NCBI GenBank assembly: GCA_013215055.1
Contig: JABSRQ010000014.1
Coordinates: 33,238-97,237 of the forward strand
Reading direction: 5' to 3'
Length of the DNA: 64,000 nt
From: Pseudomonadales bacterium
GTDB lineage: Bacteria; Pseudomonadota; Gammaproteobacteria; Pseudomonadales; DT-91
In this document: positions 35,449 to 43,673 of the stretch, piece by piece
How positions within the stretch are numbered: the stretch's first letter is position 1
Layout of the letters: every line of letters starts with the position of its first letter
Notes under the pieces: generated by a model
What the model was told of the DNA's origin: nothing
What the model saw: the letters and a program-made list of their open reading frames with translations, nothing else
Databases searched by the model: none
Program-made: the position numbers and the translations under genes

Positions 35449-36288
35449 ATGAAAAATATCTTTTATTTGCTTTTAACTTCAATATTTATTTCTGCTTGTA
35501 TATCAGAGAAACTTTTTCCACTTAAAATTGACCCTCGATTCAAAATTAATAGCTATACCGCCATCGATGATGGCAGTGATGACTTCTCAGGCTTATGGAT
35601 GTTAGTCAGCACTAATGTGGTTCTTAAGTCGGATACCATAGATAATAATTCTGATTTTGAATATTGGATTTTAATGCGTGAAGCTTGTTTATTGCATAAA
35701 ATTGACCAGGTGACCTATTCATCCAACTGCTTTGATGAAGGAGGAAACTCGCAAGTAACTCTTGATGGCAATAATGCAAATAACGGTGCATACCATATAA
35801 ATAGTACTGAAGGAGATTTTACTCACCTATCCGGGTCTTATCAAATTACAGTGCAAGAGTCTGACGGTAGTTTAGCCTCGATGGATTTCGAGATGGTTAA
35901 AATCGCTGTATCTAATACCTCGATAGGTCAATTAACTTTAGATGATACGATTAGCATCATGGAGTCCAATATTTATGAATTTATGGAAATATCACAAGTT
36001 GTTAATTTGTTTGGCATCGCGGGAATGTTATTTGAAGGTCATGAAATTATTAGTGAAACGGGTTGTTTTAAACTAAATCTTCATAGTTATGATACTAAGG
36101 AAGAGAATATTGATAATGTTATCACCGGAGACTGTAATGACTCCACAATCATTTCAGCACTACCCACGGCTAATGATAATCAACTTTTACTAAAACGTTT
36201 GACCAGTAAAAATCATGATCTGACTATCAAGGGGCTCACAAGCGAGAATACAACGGCCTATCAAATTTCTGTGGATATCAACCTGTAG
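35449..36288 (+). CDS. Lipoprotein of unknown function
   Basis: 279 residues, AT-rich compared with its neighbours. Signal peptide with lipobox ISAC (cysteine 17). The rest is a mostly strand-forming sequence (GLWMLVSTNVVLKSD, SGSYQITVQESDGSLASMDFEMVKI, HDLTIKGLTSENTTAYQISVDINL) with four further cysteines that may form disulfides (EACLLHK, SSNCFDE, TGCFK, GDCND). I recognise no family. A fourfold TGCC repeat precedes the start by about 22 bp. Not followed by a linked gene: an RCC1-like relic lies downstream. Confidence 0.7.
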   Translation: MKNIFYLLLTSIFISACISEKLFPLKIDPRFKINSYTAIDDGSDDFSGLWMLVSTNVVLKSDTIDNNSDFEYWILMREACLLHKIDQVTYSSNCFDEGGNSQVTLDGNNANNGAYHINSTEGDFTHLSGSYQITVQESDGSLASMDFEMVKIAVSNTSIGQLTLDDTISIMESNIYEFMEISQVVNLFGIAGMLFEGHEIISETGCFKLNLHSYDTKEENIDNVITGDCNDSTIISALPTANDNQLLLKRLTSKNHDLTIKGLTSENTTAYQISVDINL

Positions 36289-36331
36289 AATGGTAATAGA
36301 GCATGAACGCATGCTTTATTTGATCAAGGTA

Positions 36332-36613
36332 TGGTGGGGGCAGCTATATATGCCCGTGCCATTTATGATGCAGGTCTGACGTGTTGGGTATATCCGTACC
36401 GAATGGTATTCCAACATCGATGTTTCTTTCTGTGCTTATCACAGCTGTGTAACTGACGGTAGTGATGTGTTTGGGATAGTCCGCGGGGGACAGCTAGATG
36501 TGCCAACGCCGATTAATCCAAAGCGAGTTTATGCTGGCAATGATGTTTCTTGTGCGGAAGATGAACTAGGTTTGCATTGTTGGGGAGAGATTAAGCTGAA
36601 CCTTAGTATCTGA
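36332..36613 (+). pseudogene. RCC1-repeat protein remnant
   Basis: Two frames show fragments of RCC1-type repeats: WWGQLYMPVPF (from 36332, then a stop) and, in another frame, AYHSCVTDGSDVF, RGGQLDVPTPINPKRVYAGND and VSCAEDELGLHCWGE, ending at TGA 36611-36613. The Cys..Trp-Gly spacing and GQLDVP phrase are typical of bacterial extracellular RCC1 proteins. No start codon or full repeat array remains, so this is a decayed 3' end. A good terminator follows at 36641. Confidence 0.65.
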
Positions 36614-36640
36614 TTCAGCTCTATTTTAAAACAATGAAAT

Positions 36641-36677
36641 AAAGCTGCTGTAGTTTTACTGCAGCTTTAATTTTTTT
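36641..36677 (+). terminator. Intrinsic terminator after the RCC1 relic
   Basis: AAAGCTGC (36641-36648) pairs perfectly with GCAGCTTT (36661-36668) and inner GTA/TAC pairs extend the stem; seven T follow (36671-36677). It lies between the relic and the convergent methyltransferase gene and may serve both. Confidence 0.85.
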
Positions 36678-36696
36678 CACCGCTCCCTTTAGTCTA

Positions 36697-37536
36697 TTAT
36701 TTCTGCGCACTGACTCCCTGCAGATGCTCGACTTTTTTCACGTTTTTGAAGCCGGCCGCTTTGAGCCTGCGGATGACGCCGTCGACAAAACTGCTGCCCT
36801 TCTTTACGACGTGTGGATTGCCGGTGTAATGAAAAAGCCGTCCGCCTGGGCGTAACACTCGGTATATCTGCCGGTAGAATTCTTCGCTATAAAGTTCGCC
36901 AGCGAGGGAAAAACGTGGAGGATCGTGAATCACAGAATCGAAGGACGTTGCAGCCATTGTACGAATAAGCTCATAGCTACTGCCCTGGCGTTGCACAATG
37001 CCTTCTTTACCCAAATCGTTTGACCAAGGGTTCTGCGCGCGTAGCCCCATGACCTGCTCGCTTAGCTCGATGGTAAGCACCTCTTTTGCACCTAGTCGGT
37101 GGGCAGCGATGGCTGCATAACCCAATCCACTGCAGCAATCCAGAACCTTGTCACCTCTGCTCACAGCCTGTTGAGCCATCTCGGAGGCACTCGCATAGGG
37201 GTCTGTACCCTTGGAGATGTGCATCTTAACGCCGCTAATTTCTAGCAGCGGAGCTCCCGATGTAGGCACGAGTTTGTAGTAGCCCGCGCTGCGGTCTTCC
37301 AGCGGGTCCAACTCGCCATCGCGGCAGAGGTAGATCCTCTGGGTCTTCTTGACGATTCTTTTGAGATCGGCGATGGAGAGTTGATTGTCTTCGTCGAGCA
37401 TCAGGCTTTGCTCTTTTAAGGCAAAGTCCTGTTCCGAAATATTCAGGTCGGTGGAGAGCCGGACGCTGGATTGTCCTTTAGCGATGGCTTCCAGCGCCTG
37501 CTGGGCATTTATTGTATGAAGGTAGTAGCCGAGCAT
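36697..37536 (-). CDS. Class I SAM-dependent methyltransferase (COG2521-like)
   Basis: 279 residues, no signal. An N-terminal part of about 120 residues precedes a Rossmann methyltransferase domain: VLDCCSGLGYAAIAAHRLG (motif I), LTIELSEQV (motif II), then FDSVIHDPPRFSLAGELYS (motif IV with DPPR) and VLRPGGRLFHYTGNP. The DPPR form resembles the archaeal-type COG2521 methyltransferases; the substrate is unknown. The DNA looks richer in GC than the flanking genes, a hint of transfer, judged by eye. It stands alone between the RCC1 relic and the guanine deaminase gene. Confidence 0.8.
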   Translation of the reverse strand: MLGYYLHTINAQQALEAIAKGQSSVRLSTDLNISEQDFALKEQSLMLDEDNQLSIADLKRIVKKTQRIYLCRDGELDPLEDRSAGYYKLVPTSGAPLLEISGVKMHISKGTDPYASASEMAQQAVSRGDKVLDCCSGLGYAAIAAHRLGAKEVLTIELSEQVMGLRAQNPWSNDLGKEGIVQRQGSSYELIRTMAATSFDSVIHDPPRFSLAGELYSEEFYRQIYRVLRPGGRLFHYTGNPHVVKKGSSFVDGVIRRLKAAGFKNVKKVEHLQGVSAQK

Positions 37537-37741
37537 AGCGTTTATCTATCGTGTTAAAAATACTGTCCGAACTATACACGCTTCCGCGTTGCGGGGCTGA
37601 CTTAAATAAGCCATTACGTGGGTTCTGAAACACCCATGTGATGTTGGATAATGAAAGTACATCTTATCTTGTTGTTAGTATAAAAACCGATGACAGGGTT
37701 AAAGAAGTGTATGGTGATTTATAGGCTGAGATACACTGTAG

Positions 37742-37831
37742 TTGCGGGTTGTTCGCCTGTTTGTGGCCGTACAACCCGCAAATGATAAATGAATATCAGG
37801 ATTGTCTACCCAGATTCAGGGTGGACAATCC
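37742..37831. repeat. Two adjacent perfect or near-perfect hairpins
   Basis: TTGCGGGTTGT (37742-37752) pairs perfectly with ACAACCCGCAA (37771-37781). Eighteen bases on, GGATTGTCTACCC (37799-37811) pairs with GGGTGGACAATCC (37819-37831) with one G-T wobble. They lie in the 371-bp gap (37537-37907) after the guanine deaminase stop. They may end its transcript without a T-run, or be a REP-like element. No gene seen in the gap. Confidence 0.6.
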
Positions 37832-37907
37832 GTTGAACTTCAATTTCCATGAGCTCATTTACAGACGCAGTAACGACTACAAAGTCATCAAACTCAAATC
37901 GATCGTT

Positions 37908-39323
37908 TTATCTATTTACAAAGTTCTTCAAGCCTTGTTTAAAGTTAGCGTGTTTACGGCTATAGACACGACGACCGTCAACATAGGTAGCGTAGATATT
38001 CCTATCGTCACCCAGCATCATCAAAACAAAAAGTTGCTCGAGATAGTTTTTCGAATTTTCATTACGCAGCTTTTGAATATTGGTCGCCTTTGCATCAATA
38101 ACAATAAAATCAGCTTCTTTACCGACTTCAAAGTTACCAATTTTATCATCTAGCGACAGTGATTTTGCACCGCCCAGGGTAGCCAGATAGAAACCTTCTA
38201 ACGCCGAGAACTTGCTGCCTTGTAGCTGCATGATCTTATAGGCTTCGTTGAGAGTTTCAAACATCGAGAAACTTGTGCCGGCTCCTACATCGGTACCCAT
38301 ACCTACTCTGACATTGTTTTCCTTGGCGGTGTCTAACTTAAATAAACCACTACCCAGGAATAAGTTAGAGGTGGGACAGAACGCAATAGTAGATTGAGTC
38401 TCAGACATTACCGACCACTCATCATCTGAAAGATGAATGCTGTGGGCAAAGATGGAGCGTGGTCCGGTCAGATTAAAGCTGTCGTAAACATCGAGGTAGC
38501 CGCTATTTTCCGGAAACAGAAACTTAACCCACTCAATCTCGCCCTTATTTTCCGATAGATGTGTGTGCATATATACGCTGGGATATTCCGCTAACAGTTT
38601 ACCGGCTGCAGTTAATTGTTCAGGGCTTGAAGTAGGTGCAAAACGTGGTGTGACGGCATACAGCAAACGGTCTTTACCGTGCCATTTTTCGATCAGCTGT
38701 TTTGATTCCTGGTAGCTGGTCTCAGGTGTATCCAATAAATAATCCGGCGCATTTCTGTCCATCATGACTTTACCGGCGATCATACGCATGGAGTATTTAT
38801 TGGCGCTTTCAAATAGCGCGTCTACCGATTGAGGATGTACCGTGCCAAAAACCAGTGCACTGGTAGTACCATTGCGCAGCAGTTCATCAACAAAAATCTC
38901 CGACCATTTACTGGCGTGGGCAGGATCTTCAAACTGGCGCTCGGCAGGGAATGTATAGGTATTTAACCACTGCAATAATTGTTCACCATAGGCGCCAATC
39001 ATTTCAGTTTGAGGGTAGTGAATATGTGTGTCGATAAACCCGGGCATGATGAGTTTATCGCCGTAGTTTATCACTCTAACATTGGAGCTGATGTTATTTT
39101 GCAGTTCTGAGTAAGGTCCCATCCACTCCACGATACCATCGGTAACAACCAGTGCGCCATCTTCGTAATAGCGATAGTTTTCTTCGAGTACCGGTTTAGC
39201 TGATGGATCATCAAGAAAATCCAGAATTTTTCCGCGATAAGCCTTTGTCGAAGCCATTGCGTTAGAGCTGACGACGAGAGTGACGAGAGCGGGAAGAATT
39301 GCGTGTTTTAATGAAAAAGCCAT
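37908..39323 (-). CDS. guaD: Guanine deaminase with a signal peptide (predicted exported)
   Basis: 471 residues. The body is a clear guanine deaminase: KAYRGKILDFLDDP, YYEDGALVVTDGIVEWMGPY, PGFIDTHIHYPQTEMIG with metal ligands H100 and H102, LNTYTFPAERQFEDP, MHTHLSEN, FAHSIHLSDDE and GTDVGAGTSFSMFET. It deaminates guanine to xanthine with zinc or iron. Unusually, residues 1-24 are a Sec signal (LKHAILPALVTLVVSS, cut at AMA|S), and the enzyme homology starts right after the cleavage site. So it probably works in the periplasm. AAGGAG lies before the ATG. It is preceded by a 258-nt leader with a three-way junction, a promoter and a CRP-like site. Confidence 0.9.
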   Translation of the reverse strand: MAFSLKHAILPALVTLVVSSNAMASTKAYRGKILDFLDDPSAKPVLEENYRYYEDGALVVTDGIVEWMGPYSELQNNISSNVRVINYGDKLIMPGFIDTHIHYPQTEMIGAYGEQLLQWLNTYTFPAERQFEDPAHASKWSEIFVDELLRNGTTSALVFGTVHPQSVDALFESANKYSMRMIAGKVMMDRNAPDYLLDTPETSYQESKQLIEKWHGKDRLLYAVTPRFAPTSSPEQLTAAGKLLAEYPSVYMHTHLSENKGEIEWVKFLFPENSGYLDVYDSFNLTGPRSIFAHSIHLSDDEWSVMSETQSTIAFCPTSNLFLGSGLFKLDTAKENNVRVGMGTDVGAGTSFSMFETLNEAYKIMQLQGSKFSALEGFYLATLGGAKSLSLDDKIGNFEVGKEADFIVIDAKATNIQKLRNENSKNYLEQLFVLMMLGDDRNIYATYVDGRRVYSRKHANFKQGLKNFVNR

Positions 39324-39507
39324 GATTAATCTCCTTGTGGTCTTTTAGTACTGGCAGGCTGTTGAAGTTCGTTTTTCAGCAGTCTGGGCGATTAAAAGTC
39401 AGGAGGTATAGCGCATGTTATCTGGAATAAATGTGCTTTTATTACTGAGTTTTATGCCGCAGAGGCAATGAAAGTTAAATTCCAATGGCCTGCTAGTCAT
39501 TTCAGTG

Positions 39508-39574
39508 TTGGTTTTTAGCAAAGAAGATCTTCTTCGCCTCCGCTTAACTCGAAAGTTAAGCAGGTAAAAACCAA
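39508..39574 (-). promoter_or_regulatory. Three-way-junction leader RNA upstream of guanine deaminase
   Basis: On the minus strand a closing helix TTGGTTTTTA/TAAAAACCAA (10 perfect pairs) holds two hairpins: GCTTAACT-TTCG-AGTTAAGC (8 pairs, UUCG loop) and GCGAAGAA-GATC-TTCTTTGC (8 pairs, one wobble), with short junctions CCT and GGAG. It begins about 7 nt after the predicted transcript start and ends 185 nt before the ATG. It lacks the kissing loops and conserved core of purine riboswitches. Its role as a switch or stabiliser is unproven. Confidence 0.6.
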
Positions 39575-39587
39575 TAAAAGCGCGCGA

Positions 39588-39616
39588 ATAATGTGCTAAC
39601 AATATATCTTAGTCAA
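39588..39616 (-). promoter_or_regulatory. Sigma-70 promoter of guaD
   Basis: Minus strand TTGACT (39616-39611), exactly 17 bp, then CATTAT (39593-39588). Transcription would start near 39581, just before the three-way junction. Confidence 0.6.
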
Positions 39617-39674
39617 TGTTTTTTGCACCAAATTAGTGCTGATGGCATTTGTGTGGCGATTTTATGGCGAGGTT

Positions 39675-39690
39675 TGTGATAAAGATCACA
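39675..39690. promoter_or_regulatory. CRP/Vfr-type site
   Basis: TGTGATAAAGATCACA has both perfect half-sites TGTGA-N6-TCACA. Its centre is about 101 bp upstream of the predicted guaD start, near one of the helical positions at which CRP can activate (about -103). Confidence 0.6.
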
Positions 39691-39735
39691 CTAGTGATTT
39701 TATAGCTTTTCTTTCGTTATATTCCCTTGAAAGGG

Positions 39736-40199
39736 GGATATAGACGCGTCATCAGCAAAGCTATTTATTGGGTGTTAGAGATTTATATCGTAGGTCACAA
39801 AGAGTTGTTAGGCATTTGGGTTTCTGAAAGTGAAGGCGGAAAATTCTGCTTGTCGGTTCTAACAGACTTACAAAAACGAGGCATTCAGCACATGCTAATC
39901 AGCTGTGTATCGTCCACATGGTGCGCAATTCACTTAAGCTTGTTCCTTGGGCATATTACAAGGCGCTGACGTCTGATCTCAAGAGTATTTACCCATCCAT
40001 AATCTAGCAAGAAGTCAGTTTGGAGCTGGATCGCGTGATTCGTAAATGGTGAATACGTGTAAGCTATTTCCTGGCGATGATGCGGTACTGAAAGTTGTCT
40101 TTTTAGCGAACGAGTCAGCATCTAAAAAATGGACGATGCCAATCAGGTCTTGGGAACTTGGGTTAAATCGTTTTCTGATAGAGTTTGAGGATCGCTGGC
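39736..40199 (+). pseudogene. IS256-family transposase remnant
   Basis: Pieces of an IS256 transposase survive in order. First RRVISKAIYWVLEIYIVGHKELLGIW.SESEGGKFCLSVLTDLQKRGI (from 39736, listed here as several short motifs: GHKELLGIW, FCLSVLTDLQKRG). Then, in another frame, QLCIVHMVRNSLKLV and ALTSDLKSIY to about 40003. Finally the C-terminus [37 protein letters not shown] and IEFEDR to 40199. The catalytic N-terminal part and about 100 residues before the C-terminus are gone. No terminal inverted repeats were found. Nothing recognisable lies in 40200-40415. Confidence 0.8.
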
Positions 40200-40415
40200 T
40201 CCTCATATTTAAAACGAGAAGTTACACCGTTTTTTTTATATTCTCCCGTTTTTTAAACGGTTTCTGCCAGTTTTTTTCAGCTAGGATGTTTTCTTTCTAA
40301 ATCAATTTAGCCATTTAAAGCGCGTTGCATTGTGCATCTAAATAACTTATTTAGCCTGCTATTAACAAGTACCATGGCAACAGTATGGTCGTTTATTCTG
40401 AAGAATAAGCGTTAC

Positions 40416-40453
40416 AAAAAAACCTCCTAAAGATACGTGATCCAAAGGAGGTT
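40416..40453 (-). terminator. Intrinsic terminator of the DUF6502-DUF5666 pair
   Basis: AACCTCCT (minus strand) pairs with AGGAGGTT across a 17-nt loop (40421-40453), followed on the minus strand by a T-run (A-run 40416-40420). Confidence 0.8.
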
Positions 40454-40486
40454 ATAGCTGAATGGCTATGTTATTTCTGCAATAAT

Positions 40487-41914
40487 TTAATCGGTGCCTT
40501 CTACCGCTACCGTCTCGATAACAAAACCATTTTCCAGTGCGCCCTCTATAGTCAGAATGTCGCCGACTTGTAGAGCCGACAGGAAATCGTCAACGGCGCT
40601 GACATCAAGACCTTGCGCATTTTCGAACACAATAGCCGCATCAGAAAGATCGTAGCTGAAACTTAATACCGACACGCTACGGCTAGCTAAATCGATAGTA
40701 TCTACCGGGCCGCTGATGCTGGCTGCCGTATCGCTTTCGGTGCGTGTCAGGGCCGAGGCGATTAACGTATCTGAACCCTTGGTATAAGCCTGAATCTCCA
40801 GGTAGTCTCCGGCAACAATACTGCTCAGGTTAAACATCGTCAGCTGATCACGTTCATCAAAAATCACCGTGTCGATATCGACGTTGAAAGTATGCCCCAT
40901 CACCGTGACTGTCGCAGCTGTGGCATCGACGTTGTCGACGATACCTTCAACTTCAACGTTGTCTTCGGCCTCGAACGCAATGGATGAGGCGACAAGCTGC
41001 CCACTGGCATTGATGCTTCCTTCAACTTCAACAGCGGCATTAAGCATCAGGTCAGTAGCATCGCCGTTTTCAAAAATTTTTACGGCGCTGTAATTCACGC
41101 TGATACCCTGTAACTGAAAAAACTGATTGGTCTGATCAATATGGGTGATGATACCTTCAATCTCTGCTTCCAGATCTTCGCTGAGTTCGTCGCTCAGTTC
41201 ATTCTGTTCTATATTGATGGCGATCAGTTTTGTACCATCGAAGTTGCCCTCAACGTTTACAAACAGGCCATTTTGTAAAGAAGCTTCAATCTCGATAGTG
41301 CTTGCAGAGCTGTAGTTCACCAACAAATCATTGATGAAAAATGTCTGTTCAGCGCTATTGAGATTGGAGATGTGGCCCTGAATTTCGGCTTCGTTAACCT
41401 CACTCAGCAGTTCGATAAACGTGGCGTGAATTCTGCCTTCGGCATCGTTGATACCCGATACGGTGATGTTGTCAGCAACCGTCAGTGTTTCCAGGCTCAC
41501 GCCTTTAAAAACCGTGATAGCATCAACAATAATGGTCTGCCCCAGAGCTGTGATGCTGTTATTGCTGATATCGATACCGGTCACCGGGCCTTTCATCGAC
41601 TCCTCAAATTCCAGTGATGTGGCAATGCCTTCACCGCGTTCATCCACCTCACCTATGATGGTGACCCATTGCCCGACATGTAAATCGCTCTGTTTTTTTC
41701 CGCTCATGTTATCGATGGTGATAGCGGTATCATCGGTAATAAAATGTACGCCGTTAACGTGAACACTGCCGAAACCGGTGATAGGGCCGGAGATAACGGC
41801 TTGACCGGTGCCACTGATATCCGACACTTGATCATTGCCGCTGCCACAGGCCGTGACGGCTGCGATGGCAATAGATAACAGGGAATATTTAAACGGTGTT
41901 ATAGCTAGTGACAT
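40487..41914 (-). CDS. DUF5666-repeat lipoprotein
   Basis: 475 residues. Lipoprotein signal (AAVTAC, cysteine 23), then about five copies of a small all-beta DUF5666-like module, each with a form of 'G.I..I......I.V.G....V...T.I' and 'GD.(I/V)E(V/I)EG', e.g. GPITGFGSVHVNGVHF, LHVGQWVTIIGEVDERG, VNEAEIQGHISNLNSAEQT, DLEAEIEGIITHIDQTNQF and VEVEGIVDNVDATAATVTV. OB-fold-like and probably exposed on the cell surface or in the periplasm. It lies 9 bp downstream of a DUF6502 gene; this pairing is common in gammaproteobacteria. Role unknown. Confidence 0.85.
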   Translation of the reverse strand: MSLAITPFKYSLLSIAIAAVTACGSGNDQVSDISGTGQAVISGPITGFGSVHVNGVHFITDDTAITIDNMSGKKQSDLHVGQWVTIIGEVDERGEGIATSLEFEESMKGPVTGIDISNNSITALGQTIIVDAITVFKGVSLETLTVADNITVSGINDAEGRIHATFIELLSEVNEAEIQGHISNLNSAEQTFFINDLLVNYSSASTIEIEASLQNGLFVNVEGNFDGTKLIAINIEQNELSDELSEDLEAEIEGIITHIDQTNQFFQLQGISVNYSAVKIFENGDATDLMLNAAVEVEGSINASGQLVASSIAFEAEDNVEVEGIVDNVDATAATVTVMGHTFNVDIDTVIFDERDQLTMFNLSSIVAGDYLEIQAYTKGSDTLIASALTRTESDTAASISGPVDTIDLASRSVSVLSFSYDLSDAAIVFENAQGLDVSAVDDFLSALQVGDILTIEGALENGFVIETVAVEGTD

Positions 41915-41923
41915 AAAACTCTC

Positions 41924-42763
41924 CTAATTCTTTTTGTTTTCAGCATCAAATACAAACATGCCAAGGCCGGCGTAATAACTTGCATCGCGGGTGTCAGATG
42001 GTGATTTGGTCGTGGTTTCAACGGTGTATTGGTTAAGCAATTGATCGAGGTCCAGGAGTAATTCCTGACCTTTTTGATGAGCAAAATTTTGTAGCGCAAT
42101 AACACCTTCGGCGCTTAACTTATCGAAAGAAACCTTACGTTGAAAACGTAAATTATCTTGATTGCTGCGCAGATTATGGCTGATGGTGTCGATCAGGCTA
42201 CTAACCTCTGAGCCTAAAAACGGCAGTTTCTCTGTATCGCCTATCTGGGGCATATAGCCTTTTTGCAGCAGTTGCAGTTGGCCATTATTTTCATCAACAA
42301 GCCCCAAACGTATCAGCTCTTTTAACAGGGTTTGCCACGGGATATCGCCGCCAACCCGGCTGACCAAATTGGTGAAGCAGATGTCATCGTTACTGCCATC
42401 GGCTGTGATCGTGATACTTGCAGGTGTTCTGTCGTGGTTTAAATAGTCGTCTTCACGCATCCATAAAGAAACCACTCGCTGCAGCGGGCTGGTCTTGTTT
42501 GAGCAGGGGACATCGCTGTCGCTTTGATCCAGCAGACGCTGAACCTCTACGCGGGTCAGGCCTGTTAACGCTGCGATACGAGATTTATTGGTGGGGCGTC
42601 CACGTATGCCAAAATCATCACGGGCAGCATCGACATAGGCCCTTTTGCTGATGTCAGAAAAAGCCTTGGCGGTGAGGCCATAGTGCAGGTTTAGCCTGGC
42701 TAATGGCAGTAACAGCTCATAGAGTGAGCGACTCAAGAGTTCTTGATTGTCATCGTTCATCAT
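41924..42763 (-). CDS. DUF6502 family protein, probable HTH regulator (copy 1)
   Basis: 279 residues, cytoplasmic. N-terminal SLYELLLPLARLNLHYGL.AKAFSDISKRAYV leads into a helix-turn-helix-like GRPTNKSRIAALTGLTRVEVQRLL, then a winged middle (RVVSLWMREDDY..., GDIPWQTLLKELIRLGLV) and a C-terminal 'DNLRFQRKVSFDKLSAEGVIALQNFAHQKGQELLLDLDQLL'. It very likely binds DNA. The gene is 9 bp upstream of the DUF5666 lipoprotein gene and presumably co-regulated with it. Clear paralogue at 61491-62321, with the same architecture. Confidence 0.85.
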   Translation of the reverse strand: MMNDDNQELLSRSLYELLLPLARLNLHYGLTAKAFSDISKRAYVDAARDDFGIRGRPTNKSRIAALTGLTRVEVQRLLDQSDSDVPCSNKTSPLQRVVSLWMREDDYLNHDRTPASITITADGSNDDICFTNLVSRVGGDIPWQTLLKELIRLGLVDENNGQLQLLQKGYMPQIGDTEKLPFLGSEVSSLIDTISHNLRSNQDNLRFQRKVSFDKLSAEGVIALQNFAHQKGQELLLDLDQLLNQYTVETTTKSPSDTRDASYYAGLGMFVFDAENKKN

Positions 42764-42888
42764 GTTTGAATATCATTCTTTTTACCCATATTTGTATGAT
42801 ATTTATCAATTGTGGTTTTTTCAAGGGTTTTTACGCGATTGAAACAAATCGATACATTCTTGATGCCTATTCAAAATAAGTCGTAGCT

Positions 42889-43518
42889 ATGAAGTTTCCC
42901 CGCCTGTTTCTAGTTAATATTTTGGCCTTAACACTACTCGCGGGCTGCTCAACCAACCCCTATTCCGCACCTGAAATAAAGGCGATAACATCACAGGCTT
43001 CATTAAATATTTCCAAGTATAGAAGCTGGAATAACCTTAAACATACGCTGCCAACACAGGGTTTTAAAAATAAACAGTTCGATACCCGTTTAAACACCAT
43101 GGATTATATTTTTAAATCTGTTGAGGCCGAAAAATATGTCGATTGTGGTTTTCTTAATCTTAATAATGATGCCGAAACCGGTATTGGCCAGGCCCGGTAT
43201 AATCTTGCGGGTGGAAGTCGCTACCAGGTGACCAGTGATAATGATGAGCAGTTGCTTAATGTCGTCAGGAAAACGTCGCTTATCGCCAGGGTAAAGATAT
43301 TTTTTGCCGAGGGTGAGGGTGTTAAAAAATCTTTGATCAGGGTTAATATCGCCTATCAGATCGATGGTGAATTACGCTATTACACGGTTGATAATCGGCT
43401 GCTAGAAAAAGAGCTGTTTCAATATAAGCTTTCTACGCGCCATCCAAAGCAGTCTCAATATACTACCTGTATTAGTCGTGGAGTTTTGGAGCAAAATGTT
43501 TTTGATGCAGCCCTATAG
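42889..43518 (+). CDS. Lipoprotein of unknown function
   Basis: 209 residues with lipobox LAGC (cysteine 20) and a mature domain I do not recognise (FKSVEAEKYVDCGFLNLNN, GSRYQVTSDNDEQLLNVVRKTSLIARVKIFF, IRVNIAYQIDGELRYYTVDN). Two further cysteines may form a disulfide. The strand pattern suggests a compact beta domain. It is divergent from the DUF6502 gene with a 125-bp spacer. Confidence 0.7.
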   Translation: MKFPRLFLVNILALTLLAGCSTNPYSAPEIKAITSQASLNISKYRSWNNLKHTLPTQGFKNKQFDTRLNTMDYIFKSVEAEKYVDCGFLNLNNDAETGIGQARYNLAGGSRYQVTSDNDEQLLNVVRKTSLIARVKIFFAEGEGVKKSLIRVNIAYQIDGELRYYTVDNRLLEKELFQYKLSTRHPKQSQYTTCISRGVLEQNVFDAAL

Positions 43519-43673
43519 GTGAGGTAGCTTAAAGTCACAATGAAGACATCGTTTGATAATAAATAAGAGCTCAGTAATTTATTTTATTACGTTGTCCCAT
43601 TACTTGCCGATAAGCATTTTCATCGTGTCACAGATTTCATCAATACTTTCTTGTGCGGTAATATTATTGGCGC

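Noticed and set aside
37749..38153. Plus-strand open frame of 134 codons overlapping the end of guaD
   Set aside because: It is antisense to well-conserved guanine deaminase codons, and its first part is hairpin DNA.
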